64,000 nt of DNA, from assembly GCA_963932145.1 (NCBI GenBank), contig OZ010613.1, positions 36,640,573 through 36,704,572 on the forward strand, written 5' to 3'. Shown one piece after another: positions 20,761-31,289 of the stretch. The position numbers were made by a program, and so were the translations under genes. Positions within the stretch are counted from its first letter, which is position 1, and each line of letters begins with the position of its first letter. Source of the DNA: Acanthosepion lycidas. Lineage: Eukaryota > Mollusca > Cephalopoda > Sepiida > Sepiidae. The notes beneath the pieces are model-generated. The model had not been told where the DNA came from, did not search any database, and saw only the letters and a program-made list of their open reading frames with translations.

Positions 20761-20804
20761 TCCCAACCAGTAAAAACCTACTTGCTATAGAAATCATAGC
20801 AGGA

Positions 20805-20870
20805 TCCCTGAGTGGTTGGTTGGTTGGTTTGTTGGTTATTTTGTTTTACAGCATATCAACCATTATTTCG
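20805..20870 (-). mobile_element. SINE tail fragment
   Basis: GGTTGGTTTGTTGGTTATTT and TTTACAGCATATCAACC are the complement of the shared SINE tail (GTTGATATGCTGTAAAACAA), 3'-end fragment only. Confidence 0.7.
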
Positions 20871-21089
20871 GTGCATCAGAATAGTGGTTGATTTCAGTTT
20901 TAGTCATGGTTCTTCATTTAAACCATATGTATATACTTGGGTTTTACTGTGTGAATTTGTTTCATTTTGTTTAGCAAAGAATGTATCAACATATTCTTCT
21001 GAAAAGGAGTTGGTCTAAAAAGGATCCTTTAAAGAATGTGTTTTTGCATAATTAAAGCAATACACAAATTCTGTGGTGTCAAACATTTG

Positions 21090-21090
<1 letters not shown>

Positions 21091-21125
<35 letters not shown>

Positions 21126-21220
21126 ATATAATATATATATAATATAATATAATATATATAATATTTATATAATAATATTTTTTGTTTAAAAATATGATTT
21201 TTAAACAAAATATTATTATA
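21091..21220. repeat. (TA)n/(TAATA)n tract with a palindromic end
   Basis: A TA run, then TAATA units, then the inverted pair AATATTTTTTGTTTAAAAAT/ATTTTTAAACAAAATATT at about 21174-21216. Confidence 0.85.
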
Positions 21221-21302
21221 ATATAAGCTCTACTTCTGTATAGAGCACTGTCTTCTTAAAAATAAAAACAAAAATACTAAGGAACCCCGGATTATGCACC
21301 CA

Positions 21303-21305
21303 ACG

Positions 21306-21336
<31 letters not shown>

Positions 21337-21354
21337 AATATATATATATAATAT

Positions 21355-21443
<89 letters not shown>

Positions 21444-21449
21444 AATTTA
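21303..21449. repeat. Long (TA)n microsatellite with AATA interruptions
   Basis: About 145 bp of TA. The reading frames on both strands here (YIYIYI) are artefacts. Confidence 0.95.
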
Positions 21450-21897
21450 TATATAAATTTAATGTTACGGCACATTAAAAATGGGCAAAGCAACTGGTTT
21501 CACTCCCGCTCTTCAGGCTTCAACGGGAAGCCATATGCAAACACCTATTAAAGAACGGAAATTGTGCAGCCAAATTTAGTGTTGACTGGTTCACCGTGTT
21601 GTCCCGGTCTTTACTTCATCTAAAGGTTCTGGAGGCACTTTACATCGGGTCCCTTAAGCCTTCTTTGTGTAAACAACGTGAGTGACTGTTGGGGCTTGCT
21701 GTCATCTGTCTCTAGTTCCTTTTGTGTTTTTTTTTTGTGTTTTTTTTTTCTCCTCCCACAACTTCCTTTTATTGTACATTTTTCTGTGTTCATTTTAAAT
21801 CAAATCTCCCGTTGAAGCCTGAAGAGCAGGAGTGAAACCGGTTGCTTTGCCCGTTTTTAATATGTCTCGTAATATTAAGTTTTATACTTTTATTTCG

Positions 21898-21898
<1 letters not shown>
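21450..21898. mobile_element. PLE-like inverted termini flanked by (TA)n
   Basis: Arms of about 75 bp, 21470-21535 (minus) and 21800-21878 (plus), are inverted and nearly identical: CCCGTTGAAGCCTGAAGAGC, GGAGTGAAACC, GTTGCTTTGCCC. The arms contain CTGAAGA…GAAACC. The 260-bp interior (TTCACCGTGTTGTCCCGGTC, GGCACTTTACATCGGGTCCC) has no frame. Inverted terminal arrangements are usual in PLEs; the assignment is inference. Confidence 0.65.

Positions 21899-21950
<52 letters not shown>
21899..21950. repeat. (TA)n microsatellite
   Basis: A pure TA run after the inverted PLE-like pair. Confidence 0.95.
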
Positions 21951-21952
<2 letters not shown>

Positions 21953-22164
21953 GAAGACAAAAGAAAAACTTTTCTTTAACATGTTTCTTCCTCTGATGGA
22001 CTATCAAGGCAAATGTAAGGATTCTATCTTGCAACAAATATTCAAAAACAGAAACAAAAATATCTTCAGGCAATAAAAATTTTAAAATTTATGAATGCTA
22101 ATAAATATTTTTCAGGCTGTTAAAGTCAAGGTAAACTACGGAAACTGCTAATAAGTGATGTATT

Positions 22165-22435
22165 ATAATATAACACCTAATAAATGTCAGTGAGTAACAT
22201 TTGTTGCCATATAGAACGACATGTCACATACTACAGCCACCTAATAAATGTCAGTGAGTAAGTCTCGTTATTGTTGAGTTATTTTATTTAATCATTATTA
22301 ATAATTTTTTGCAGATATATTTTTTATTTATATCTGAATTTTAATATATACACATTATATGAGATAGATTGTCCAACATTCGTTGCCATATAGAAGGACA
22401 GATGTCACATACTACAGCCACCATAATACATACAA
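22165..22435 (-). mobile_element. LINE-C fragments with a local duplication
   Basis: TCCAACATTCGTTGCCATAT is the complement of codons for YGNECWT. The block CACCTAATAAATGTCAGTGA occurs twice (about 22175 and 22239), and the YGNECW block twice (22200 and 22375). Confidence 0.65.
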
Positions 22436-22544
22436 AGTCTCTATAGAGTTCTAACCAGTTCACATATGTACAATTTGTCTGTGGAGTTGGGTGGGGGAAT
22501 AAAAACAATAACTTTTTAAAATTTTTGAATATTGGGATATTATA

Positions 22545-22690
22545 GAGGTGTGTTCATCAGACATAGGGAAGATACATTATGGCAATGGAAAGTGACTGAA
22601 TATAAGATGCCAATAACATTGACTGAATATAAGACCAATAACATTGCAAATTCTTTGGATTTTATCAAGGATCTATAAAATTCTAAAAAT
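22545..22690 (-). mobile_element. LINE-A fragment
   Basis: The minus-strand text GATCCTTGATAAAATCCAAA and the flanking sequence match 590-700. A GACTGAATATAAGA block is repeated twice within it. Confidence 0.65.
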
Positions 22691-22699
22691 AGATTTTTT

Positions 22700-23500
22700 A
22701 AAAATGTCCAAGGGTGTATATAGTATTAGTGGTCTCAAAAAAAAAAAATCCTTGTTTAATGGTTGTTTGTAGCTACATTTGCTAAATTTGTGAGTTGGGA
22801 AAAAGCGACAACAAAAGAATTTTACAAAGCAGTCGACCCTCTTTAGAGAAGTGACCACTATCTTTAAAAGTTACTATTACATTACACTAAAAATTACACA
22901 CTAATACATGCCTGCTTATTATTGTTATATTAGTATGTATGTATAACAGATGTGTATTATATGCCCGGAATATAATTGCAGCGGACAAAATTGATTGAAT
23001 CTACTATTTTAAATCCTGTTTCCATAATCCTTTAATCTAGAATGATAATCTAATCGATTACTGACAAACAATTGACTGAAAGTAATTTTCAGAGTCAGTT
23101 GACTGGAGGCAGATAATATTTTCACTGTCTCCATTTTGAAGTATTGAAAATATGTTACATGATATAAATGATATTTTATGTTGTTCAGGCTAAAATTATT
23201 ATTTTGTTTGTTTTTATGAGAGAAAAAGCAAATGGAATTGTGGGATATGTAATTCACATATACAGTATCACTTATCATTTTCTCTTCCTTGACAGCAATT
23301 GTAATAATCAGGTAAGATGGCTGACAAAATAAGTGTTAGGCATAGATTAATTAGATATTCATGAAATGTTCAAGGTTTGGTATGGCAAGCATTTCTCTTT
23401 ATAATTCACAGAATACTTTGTTCATCAGCAGAATGACAGTTTGTTATAAAGATCGGTGAAAAGGCATGAATCAAATGTTTCCCTCCCTCATTTTCACTAT
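22700..23500. other. Intergenic, no gene seen
   Basis: AT-rich; no family recognised. Confidence 0.4.
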
Positions 23501-23501
23501 A

Positions 23502-24273
23502 CAGTGAGCCCCTGCCTATTCGTGTATCAGCATTCATGGTTTCACATAGTCGTGGATTAATTAATTAGACATAAAATATAAAGTTTAAAACATTTTCTAA
23601 AAACAGAACTGTGATGGTGCTCCCCGACTTAGCATAAGCCACTTTTAAGACTGCAGCCCCCAACAAAGAAAAAAGCCCAAGCATTATGCATAGTTTTGTA
23701 TTTGTTTTCTTACTATGAAGATATACAATTCTGCCAATTTTTACCATAAAAATGGACTGTCATCTGTTTTAAGTCACTTAAATAAGAAGAAAATAATACA
23801 AGAATATTTTAAATATGTTCTATCAAAAAAGTACACGAATTGAGGGAGTTCTCAGTGAAGAGTTTGTACATATGTTCTTCAGAAAAACACGCAAATATTT
23901 GGGGTTTCTATGAATAACAAGAACATTCTGTTTTTAGAAAATGTTTTAAACTTTATATTTTATGTCTTGTTACACATATTGTATACAGTATTTTCAATGG
24001 TTGTATCGATTTATGCATAATTAAAATTGGTTATTGTACATATGAAAGAAAATTTACGCTATTTTTTCACCAATACTATTTTTCAAAGATGCTTTAAAAA
24101 GGGTCTGAAATGTTTGTAAAGTGTTTGGGATGAAAGTTTAAGTCATATGGGGTTGTAGCAATCAAAATAGGTACTTATAAGCACTTTTAGTCGGGGGTTA
24201 CAAGTATTCATGGATTTAAACTGTTCGTGGCCGGTTCTGGTTTCTAAGCCCCGTGAACATGGGGGAGTCATTG
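23502..24273 (+). mobile_element. pogo/Tigger-like nonautonomous element, 772 bp
   Basis: TA flanks both sides (23500-23501 and 24274-24275). The terminal sequence CAGTGAGCCCC is inverted at the right end (GGGGGAGTCATTG). The interior contains a perfect 42-bp inverted repeat: 23567-23608 against 23929-23970 (AGACATAAAATATAAAGTTT and its complement). A related element with other internal rearrangement is at 28161-28876. No transposase is encoded. The pogo assignment rests on the terminal CAGTG and TA duplication. Confidence 0.75.
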
Positions 24274-24351
24274 TAGTTTCCTCCTGTTATTCACAAACTA
24301 TTGTTGAAAGAAGATAAATGACAACAGTGGTAATTTCTGATTTTACGCACC

Positions 24352-24520
24352 CACACACACACACATATATATGTGTGTGTGTGTGTATTATATATATTAG
24401 GTTGGTGCAAAAATAGTGTCGTTTTCTCACATAGTAACATATGTGAGAAAACATTATTTTTGCACAAACCTTATATATATATATATATACACACACAAAC
24501 ACACAGGTGTGTGTGTATAT
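24352..24520. repeat. (CA)n/(TA)n/(GT)n tract surrounding a mariner MITE
   Basis: CA repeats, TA, GT, then after the MITE TA and CA again. Confidence 0.9.
24397..24473. mobile_element. Mariner MITE, 77 bp
   Basis: TTAGGTTGGTGCAAAAATAG at the left, with the complementary right end ATTATTTTTGCACAAACCTT. The arms pair through GTTTTCTCACAT/ATGTGAGAAAAC. The terminal motif is that of irritans-type mariners. It sits in TA repeats. See 56015 for a longer relative. Confidence 0.85.
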
Positions 24521-24561
24521 ATTTAAGATATACTCAAGCTATGTGTAAATACATTTAAAGT

Positions 24562-24665
24562 AGATGTGTATAGTTTAGTTCATTTGAATGTGTTATTTAT
24601 AACATTAGTATGAATTTCAAAAGTGTAATGCGCTTTAACAATCAAAGTATTTAAAGCAATTAACA
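24562..24665 (-). mobile_element. Repeat Y, LTR-like fragment
   Basis: The minus strand matches 40265-40365: CACTTTTGAAATTCATACTA, AATAACACATTCAAATGAAC. Same repeat as the pair flanking the Gag-like frame at 40.5 kb. Confidence 0.65.
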
Positions 24666-24964
24666 TCGGTAATCACCTAATTAGTATTTCAGTTTTCATT
24701 AGATACTCTGCAGTCGGACATGTGCCTTTTGTCAAGTTGTATGTGTCACTGAAAATCCAAGTCCTGTTTCTTAGGCCAAGGAATCAATAATAGTTTAATG
24801 TTTTCATTTTTCTGTTTACAAAAATATATACTAATTTAAAAAAATTTTAACACGTGCATATGGACCAAAGTCATGCTGGTGCTAGTATTACACCAGCCCC
24901 ACCTCTGTGAGCGCAATGAGAAAGGTGCTGCTGCAGAGTTGAAATTCCTGGAATCAGATGCCTT

Positions 24965-25032
24965 CTCCCATCTAAAATAACAAGAGAACAGATACTACAT
25001 TTTCATCCCAAGCAAAAGGCTGAGAAATGATA
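24965..25032 (-). pseudogene. U2 snRNA-derived fragment (5' region)
   Basis: The minus strand reads ATTTCTCAGCCTTTTGCTTG and GTAGTATCTGTTCTCTTG, aligning to about nucleotides 3-48 of U2 snRNA including the branch-point-recognition GTAGTA. It has substitutions and a deletion in the GGCUAAGA segment, so it is not a functional gene. Confidence 0.8.
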
Positions 25033-25059
25033 GGTGATGATCAATATCAACAAAAAGAT

Positions 25060-25335
25060 ATGAAATAAAGAAATTTATCTATAGTTCTTTCAAACAGATT
25101 TATCAAAGATCAATGTCTTTACCTGAAGGAGATTTGAGAGGAAGTTGGTCACATTCAAGAAAGTGTGTTCTTAAGAGACTTGTCAAACCCCTGACATTTA
25201 CAACTTGGATACATCATGCCACATACACAAGTGTAAATCATCCTCATTCCCTTCATATTCCATTAGTAAGGAGTAAGTTCCACTCAGCCAGCTTATTCCC
25301 AAAATGTGCTTCCAGTAGGATGTTTTCCTAATCAT
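25060..25335 (+). mobile_element. LINE-B C-terminal fragment, left of SINE-X
   Basis: The frame at 25113-25331 includes HHATYTSVNHPHSLHIPLVR and SKFHSASLFP. This is the LINE-B tail also read on the minus strand at 38758-39003 (HATYREANHPNSLHIPLARS). It is interrupted at 25336. Confidence 0.85.
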
Positions 25336-25737
25336 TACATTTCCTAGGTAAGACGATAAACTACGTCCAGCAGCAAGGTCTGATCAGGTGATTTTGAGAA
25401 GCATGGAACCACCTATTAATTGCTGGTGTTCCCAGGTTTACCCTGAACCGGGATGGTAGCACCTGTTAGGGTCCTAGCTATGGGAAAATAGTTAACCCCC
25501 AAACTGGGTCCAAAACACTATGAAAGTGTAATACCAGAAATACTTTGCAAAAATTATTACCAGCAATACATTCTTGAGGAAAAAAATATTACCAGCAATA
25601 CATTTTTAGAAAAAAAAAAAAAAAATTACCAGCAATACATTTTTGAAAAATTTATTACCAGCAATAAAAATTGTTGGCATTAAATAACCCATTGAGGTTG
25701 ACATGCTGTAAAACAAAACAAAACAAACAAAAACAAA
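25336..25737 (+). mobile_element. SINE-X, complete copy with 9-bp target duplication
   Basis: CCTAATCAT flanks the insert (25327-25335 and 25738-25746). It starts near TACATTTCCTAGGTAAGACG, ends in AAAACAAAACAAAACAAACA, and contains about four 30-bp units (ACCAGCAATACATTTTTGAA-type). The 3' part is CATTAAATAACCCATTGAGG, GTTGACATGCTGTAAAAC, the same tail as the composite SINE. An A-rich 3' end and target duplication indicate LINE-mediated retroposition. Confidence 0.9.
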
Positions 25738-25890
25738 CCTAATCATGACAATCTTGACTTCTTCTAGTCTAGAGTTAATGGTTATCTTTCCTGCATGAAC
25801 TTGCCTTTTGACATGCTGATTCAACTCCACACAATAACCCTCTACCTTAAGTGGCTCTTGGGCCTTTTATTTGATGAACATGAGTATTAA
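25738..25890 (+). mobile_element. LINE-B 3' end, right of SINE-X
   Basis: Continues the LINE-B copy to its terminus (CTCTACCTTAAGTGGCTCTT, GGGCCTTTTA). Confidence 0.8.
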
Positions 25891-26160
25891 AAAAGCAAGC
25901 CACCAACACCCTAAACAAGAAAGGTTGATCTGGTCTGACCTAATTTATAACAGGTTTTATTGCTAAGAAGATTAGCAAGAGTATCACCTCAGTTTGGCCT
26001 TTCTCAATCCTCTGAACAAATTTCTTTTCCATCAGTCCTTAAGATATAAAACTTAAAGCTTCCTGGCCTATGTATTAGATCTAAGAGGCGAAATAGTTTA
26101 ACAATTACAGAAGCCCAGAGCATATTGAAGCCTCTTTCCACATACCTAAGGTGATGGATT

Positions 26161-26164
<4 letters not shown>

Positions 26165-26195
<31 letters not shown>
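26165..26195. repeat. (GA)n microsatellite
   Basis: Pure GA run. Confidence 0.95.
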
Positions 26196-26200
<5 letters not shown>

Positions 26201-26470
26201 GTCAATGAAATTTCACTGTTATTTAATGCCAAGAAACCACTTCTAGAGTACATGGTCATTGTCTTTAAAGATCAACACAGTTTGATAATAATAATAATAA
26301 TGAAAGAAACTGATTGTAATTTATAGTAGAAGGAGTAGACCAGTAACAAATTTTATTTTTGGTGACAGAGACAGTGAAATAAAAAATAATACTATAGACA
26401 CACACATTTTGTAGTGGTAATGTTTGTCATTTATGTGTTATTTTCCTATAGCGCCCCCTCTCTCGTGTAT

Positions 26471-26766
26471 GTATATATATATATATATATATATAAATTT
26501 TAATTTTGTTAAATTTTAATCCCCACCTTCACCTTTAGACCTTCCTGTTCTTCTTTCTTCCCTTACACCCTCTCTCTAAAGCTTTCAGACATGTCCCTCT
26601 CACACTTGTTTCTCACTCCCACACAAACACTCACTAAAATTTTGTTTTTTATACCCGGAGTTATATTTCCGATTTCTTTTTGAATTTGTAGGTCTGATGA
26701 ATTGGCTTGTGGTTACAATTCTAATATAATGAATTATAACCATGGAATATTAGTGTCTGAGCCTTT

Positions 26767-26770
<4 letters not shown>
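26471..26770 (+). mobile_element. Repeat R, copy 1
   Basis: TTAAATTTTAATCCCCACCT, AGACCTTCCTGTTCTTC, CCCGGAGTTATATTTCCG, GTAGGTCTGATGAATTGG and ACCATGGAATATTAGTGTCT occur in the same order on the minus strand of 56310-56700. Short TA runs lie at both ends (26471-26495, 26771). No protein recognised; likely the terminal region of a retroelement. Confidence 0.75.

Positions 26771-26803
<33 letters not shown>
26771..26803. repeat. (TA)n microsatellite
   Basis: Joins repeat R to the palindromic element. Confidence 0.95.
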
Positions 26804-26806
<3 letters not shown>

Positions 26807-26959
26807 AGGTAAAAAAAATCCGTTGGTGTATAATCCAAGTGGATCCTAGTAATATGAAAATATTAGAACTGATCCACAAAAAAGAGCTTAGTATATTTTA
26901 TTTAATTTATACAGATCAATATAATTAATAATGAAACAAAAGGATTTGTTTGATTGTTA

Positions 26960-27025
<66 letters not shown>

Positions 27026-27193
27026 TGTGTGTGTGTTTTGAACAATACAAAATATTAAAAAAGTTTTAATTTTCAGACACACATTTTTTTGTTTTATTAT
27101 TTCAATTAGGTTCCTCAACTAGTTTCACCCAGCATAGCCATCATCAGGAGAAAAATAATCCATGCTTGTTAATAGCATTGAACTACAGGAGTG

Positions 27194-27244
<51 letters not shown>

Positions 27245-27520
27245 AAAGGTGTAATTGAAATTCAGTACCCCATATGGATGGCCATTTGACCCAGCATGGG
27301 CTTGTCAACACGAAAGAGTTGAATAAAAATAAAACTGTTTGGCATTGACAAGCCCGTACTGGGTGAAGTGGCCATCCATATGGGGTACTGAATTTCATTT
27401 ACATGTAATTCATATATGTTCTGCAATAAATACACTGAGCTCTCTTCTGTGGATCAGTTTTAATATTTTATATTACTAGGATTTACTTGGATTACTTCCC
27501 ACAAATTTTTACCAATATAT
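26804..27520. mobile_element. Doubly palindromic element with internal (TA)n tracts
   Basis: The outer arms, about 26804-26910 and 27410-27520, are inverted (TAATCCAAGT, ATCCTAGTAATAT, AACTGATCCACA). The inner arms are 27251-27306 and 27345-27401 (GAAATTCAGTACCCCATATG, GATGGCCA). TA/GATA lies at 26963-27025 and TA at 27197-27244. The minus strand at 27122-27147 reads CTGATGATGGC…GTGAAAC. No open frame. Confidence 0.7.
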
Positions 27521-27529
27521 ATATGTGTG

Positions 27530-28158
27530 ATTGTGTATATTTTTCATAAAACACAATATTATACATAACAAAGTATTATACATATATAAAACATGGATGA
27601 TTTTATATTTACATAACATTAATGGTTTTATATATGAATAAACATGCACATGACAAATTGGGAACAATGTTTGCCATACATCAACAAACAACAGTTTTAT
27701 GCAAAGTCCTTAAATTTGCTATGCATGCTTATTGGTCCCAGAGGATGATTCTAATGTTAAATATATATTTGTTTGTTCCACTTGGGATATGTACCTCCTT
27801 TCTGTTATGCGTAAATATTTCCATTGTAACAATTACCATTTGTAATTGTTCAGTGTCTAATGTAATTTCTCTTTTTAATTCATGGCTTGGCAAGAAAAAA
27901 TAATTTTGTGCACTGAAAAGGCAATTTCAAATAATAATTTTTCCCTGATGGAATCTGTTTTACTTTCTTTTCAGCTAATAACTGCTATATACAAAAAGAA
28001 ACTGGTGGAAACATTTTAGCCCAACCAACTTCTCAACATCTGATCAAATGGGTAAACAACTTATTTTGGAACACTTTCCTGGTTGAGCTGAAACCTTTTC
28101 AGCACTGTCTCATATCTTTATGTAAAAAATAAATAAGCAAATAGTGTATGAATTCATG
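27530..28158. other. Intergenic, no gene seen
   Basis: The 93-codon plus frame at 27622-27903 has no recognisable domain. Confidence 0.35.
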
Positions 28159-28160
28159 TA

Positions 28161-28876
28161 CAGTGAGTTCCCTATATTTAAAGAGGTTTAGGGACCGGAA
28201 CCAGCTATGAATAGTTAAAATCCACTGATACTTGTAACACCTCTAAAAGTCCTTATAATTACCTATTTTGATTATTAAAACCCCATATGCCTTACACTTT
28301 CATCCTGAACACTTTAGAAACATTTCAGACCCTTATTAAAACATTTTTGAAAAATAGTATTGGTGACCATACACTTAGCATAAATTTTCTTTCATAGGTA
28401 CAATAACTGTTTTTAATTATGCACAGATTGATATAACCATTGAAAATACTGTACAAAGTATACGAAACAAGACAAAATATGAAGTTTGATGCCCCCAGAC
28501 TTAGCATAAACCACTTTCAAAACCACAGCTTCAGACCCTAACAAAGAACAATGCCCAAGCAATACGCATGTTTTTGCATTTGTTTTCTTACAATAAAGAT
28601 GTACAATTCTGCCAATTTTTACCATAAAAATGGACTGTTATATGTTTTAAGTCACTTAAATAACAGGAAAATAATACAAGAATATTTTAAATATGTTCTA
28701 TCGAAAAAAATACGTGAATTGAGGGAGTTCTCAGTGAATAATTTGTACATTTGTTCTTCAGAAAAAAAACATGAATATTCAGGGTTTCTGTGAAAAACAA
28801 GTACATATGTTCTAAAGAAAAATTCGCAAATGCGTGAAGCCACCAATGCTGAAACGCGAATAGGCGGGGCTCACGG
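28161..28876 (-). mobile_element. pogo/Tigger-like element, second copy
   Basis: CAGTGAGTTCCCTATATTTA at the left and the complement of CCGTGAGCCCC at the right (28867-28876). The interior shares long blocks with 23502-24273 (AATTTTTACCATAAAAATGG, GAATTGAGGGAGTTCTCAGT), but the outer halves are swapped in orientation relative to that copy. No transposase. Confidence 0.75.
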
Positions 28877-29041
28877 CTATTTGAAGGAAGTATTTTATTC
28901 TATTATTACTACTAATGATAATAATATAATAAGAAAGAAAAGGATTAATGAGTGAGTAAAAGGAGACAAGAAAATTATGAAAAGAAATAACCATGACATC
29001 CTACGCATGAGGGAGAGCTCATCTACAATGTACTTCTCACT

Positions 29042-29275
29042 CCTTCTCTTCCTGGCTGGCGAAAACGTGTCGGTGGGCAGCTGAGGACGTGGGTTAGCAC
29101 AATCAAGGATGACCTAACAGTACTATCAGGTCCACAAGTAGTTGGTCTTCGACGATGGAATCACAATTGGCTTGCCAGTTCGTGTTACCTGGCTCAGGAT
29201 CAGCAAGCGTGGGCAGCAATGATCCATAATGCTGTACTTGCTCGGGAGGAAGCCGGTTCAACCCGACCAGGGTGA
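29042..29275 (+). pseudogene. Retroelement C-terminal fragment
   Basis: One continuous frame ends at TGA 29273-29275: LRTWVSTIKDDLTVLSGPQV, GLRRWNHNWLASSCYLAQD, QQAWAAMIHNAVLAREEAGS, TRPG. The W-x3-I/L…D-L start and the AQDRRAW-like motif are typical of the C-terminal end of RTE-like reverse transcriptase polyproteins, as I recall them. The upstream RT is absent. It is GC-richer than its surroundings. Confidence 0.65.
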
Positions 29276-29604
29276 AAATCGATACAAGTCAAGTCATGTG
29301 CACATATACAGGCATACATGCACATGTACAGGTGTACACACACACAGAGAAGAAAAATCAACCTAACACCAACAAAGAAGCGCATAAATTATTTTTTTCA
29401 ACTTATAAAAATAAAAGAAAATGAGAACATTGATAGACATTTGCTGATACCTCCTGTTGAGTGGGCCTAACAATTACACAAAGATTCATCTATAAAACTC
29501 TGAAGTCGAGGTGCTGAATATAGCAACAATCAGCTAAGTGACAAATTTCATGTTTATATTAATCCTCTCCCTCTCTCTACACACACACATATGTATATAT
29601 ACTA

Positions 29605-29860
29605 TTTACATTGTTCGGGCTATCATCCTCATCTTTGTTGTCATATTTATCACAACATTTTAGCTGTTGTACACTCCGGCCTTCTTCAGGTGTTTGGAAC
29701 GTCAAACTGAACCCTTTATTTCATTCACTGGGCTAGACTGTTCTAGTTCCACGTGCCATGTCTAATGGATGTCAGTTAATTCCCCTCTCCAAGTTCTCCA
29801 TTGCCTTAACAAAAAGAAATTGTGCCTCCAACAGGAATTGAACCTGTATCCCTTTTTCCT
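29605..29860 (+). mobile_element. PLE terminal repeat with tRNA-like sequence
   Basis: ACATTGTTCGGGCTATCATC, CTCATCTTTGTTGTCATATT, CTCCGGCCTTCTTCAGG, GTTCTAGTTCCACGTGCCAT. The same chain, in either strand, occurs at 38040-38330, 60605-60960 and beside the PLE RT at 54150-54260. The right end has AGGAATTGAACCTGTATCCC (box-B complement). Confidence 0.7.
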
Positions 29861-30044
29861 GTTGGATGCAAAATTGCTCAATTACTATATAATTAATACA
29901 AGTAAAAAGGTTTTTATTTCTTACTCTCAGCATTTCTTACTCTCAGTTTCTTAGACAGACCCTCTGGGAATCACTTTGACGACTCATCAAGGGGTACCAG
30001 CAAATGACTGTTTATACTTCTCAACAATATATATCTGTTGAGAA

Positions 30045-30360
30045 GTCAAGCCTGACGATCTGCATAGGTGAAACCTAGGTAGGTTTGTCTGGCTCTTTAG
30101 GTTTACTGAGTTTGCTCTTCTAAGCATATTGAGCACTTTGCTTAGTTATTTTTACTTTATTCGTGTCAGAGTTTTTTTCTTTTGGACTCTGAACTTAGAT
30201 TTTAGACGATTATTTTTGCCAGAAGTACATGTTCTTAGTTCTTTCTTTTTTTCCCCTTGGGTATTGGTTTGTTCATTTACAAGCTAAAACACCTAAGATT
30301 TTGCCGGACGAGTACAGCTGCTTATATTTATAAGATTATTAGAGTTTATATATATATATA
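30045..30360 (+). mobile_element. Repeat S (retroelement end)
   Basis: GGTGAAACCTAGGTAGGTTT, GTCTGGCTC, then a T-rich segment with TTTGGACTCTGAACT, GCCAGAAGTACATGTTC, ending at (TA)n. A related chain is at 38340-38607, where the first block is inverted. Confidence 0.55.
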
Positions 30361-30880
30361 ATTTCTGAAAATGATTTACTTGACAAGGATGGTACTGGTT
30401 TCCAGGGTACCAGCATCAGACAAAAATATTTGGCTTTATTGCAGATAAACTGAAGGTTATTGTACTGCCAGAATAGCCTTGTCTATTACCACATTTTTTA
30501 GAAGAGAACATCTCTTGGTAGTGCCCATCTCCTCTCCAGGAAACATTTGACAAGGAATACAAAGTCATCATATCAGCTGCAACTGAGAAACATCCTTGAG
30601 TCTGTTGAATATGCTTCATTTAATCACTTTTAATCATTAAGATATCTAAAAAGATCCTACTGCTACTAAGGTTGATTAATCCACTCATAAAAATAATTTT
30701 TTTTTAAAGAATAATTTCTATAGATGAGAATTCATTTGAATTTCAAGCCACAGCATTTTTCAGAATTGATAAAAATTGTTTTCATCTATTTAAAAGTCTA
30801 TTCATAATGTATGGTATTCTAATAACTTGCACCAAATTAAATGTGAATTAAATTTAAGCATCTAATGATTTTTTTCTTTT
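30361..30880. other. Intergenic, no gene seen
   Basis: Nothing assignable. Confidence 0.35.
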
Positions 30881-30881
30881 T

Positions 30882-31285
30882 CTTTCAGATTTAACAACTT
30901 AAGTCTTCGGCAATTTCAGCCATGGAAAGATTCACAATCAAACAACATGTTAAAGTTTCAAGAGAGCAATTGGAAAAACTGTTCATAAATTCAAACAAAC
31001 TGGGTCATTGGCAGAGGTGAAAACACACCATTGTGTGCTTGTTTATGCCATTCAGCTGAATTGAATCTCTTCACAACTGTTATATCTTTTCCAATTGCAC
31101 TCTCGGTTGGTCGATTATGTTGACCAAAAAAAATCATTAAGTGCATGAGATGCATTTCTGTTTGAACGTCCATTTTAGTAATAGGCTTCAATAATTTTAA
31201 CATGTTGTTTGATTGTTAATCTTTCCATGGTTGAAATTGTCAAAGACTTAAATTGTTAAATCTCAAAGAAAAATAAAAAAAATAT
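30882..31285 (-). mobile_element. IS630/Tc1/mariner-related transposase N-terminus with inverted duplication
   Basis: From the minus ATG near 31231, translation gives MERLTIKQHVKIIEAYY, then a stop/frameshift, then NRNASHALNDFFGQHNRP and ESAIGK. This is the MxRLTxEQ…YYxNxRSxxxAxRAL…GQHNRP pattern of the DUF4817-type HTH in mariner-related transposases. The start region (about 85 bp) is repeated in inverted orientation at 30893-30970 (plus: MERFTIKQHVKV), so the remnant is a hairpin. Dead by frameshift. Confidence 0.7.
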
Positions 31286-31289
31286 CATT

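Noticed and set aside
21230-21551. Opposing frames of 85-87 codons
   Set aside because: Mostly translated TA microsatellite; no protein features.
26690-26760. Hammerhead-like CTGATGAATTGG in repeat R (also minus strand near 56440)
   Set aside because: Stem II could form in the 56.4-kb copy, but GAAA, a cleavage triplet and stem I are not found in either copy.
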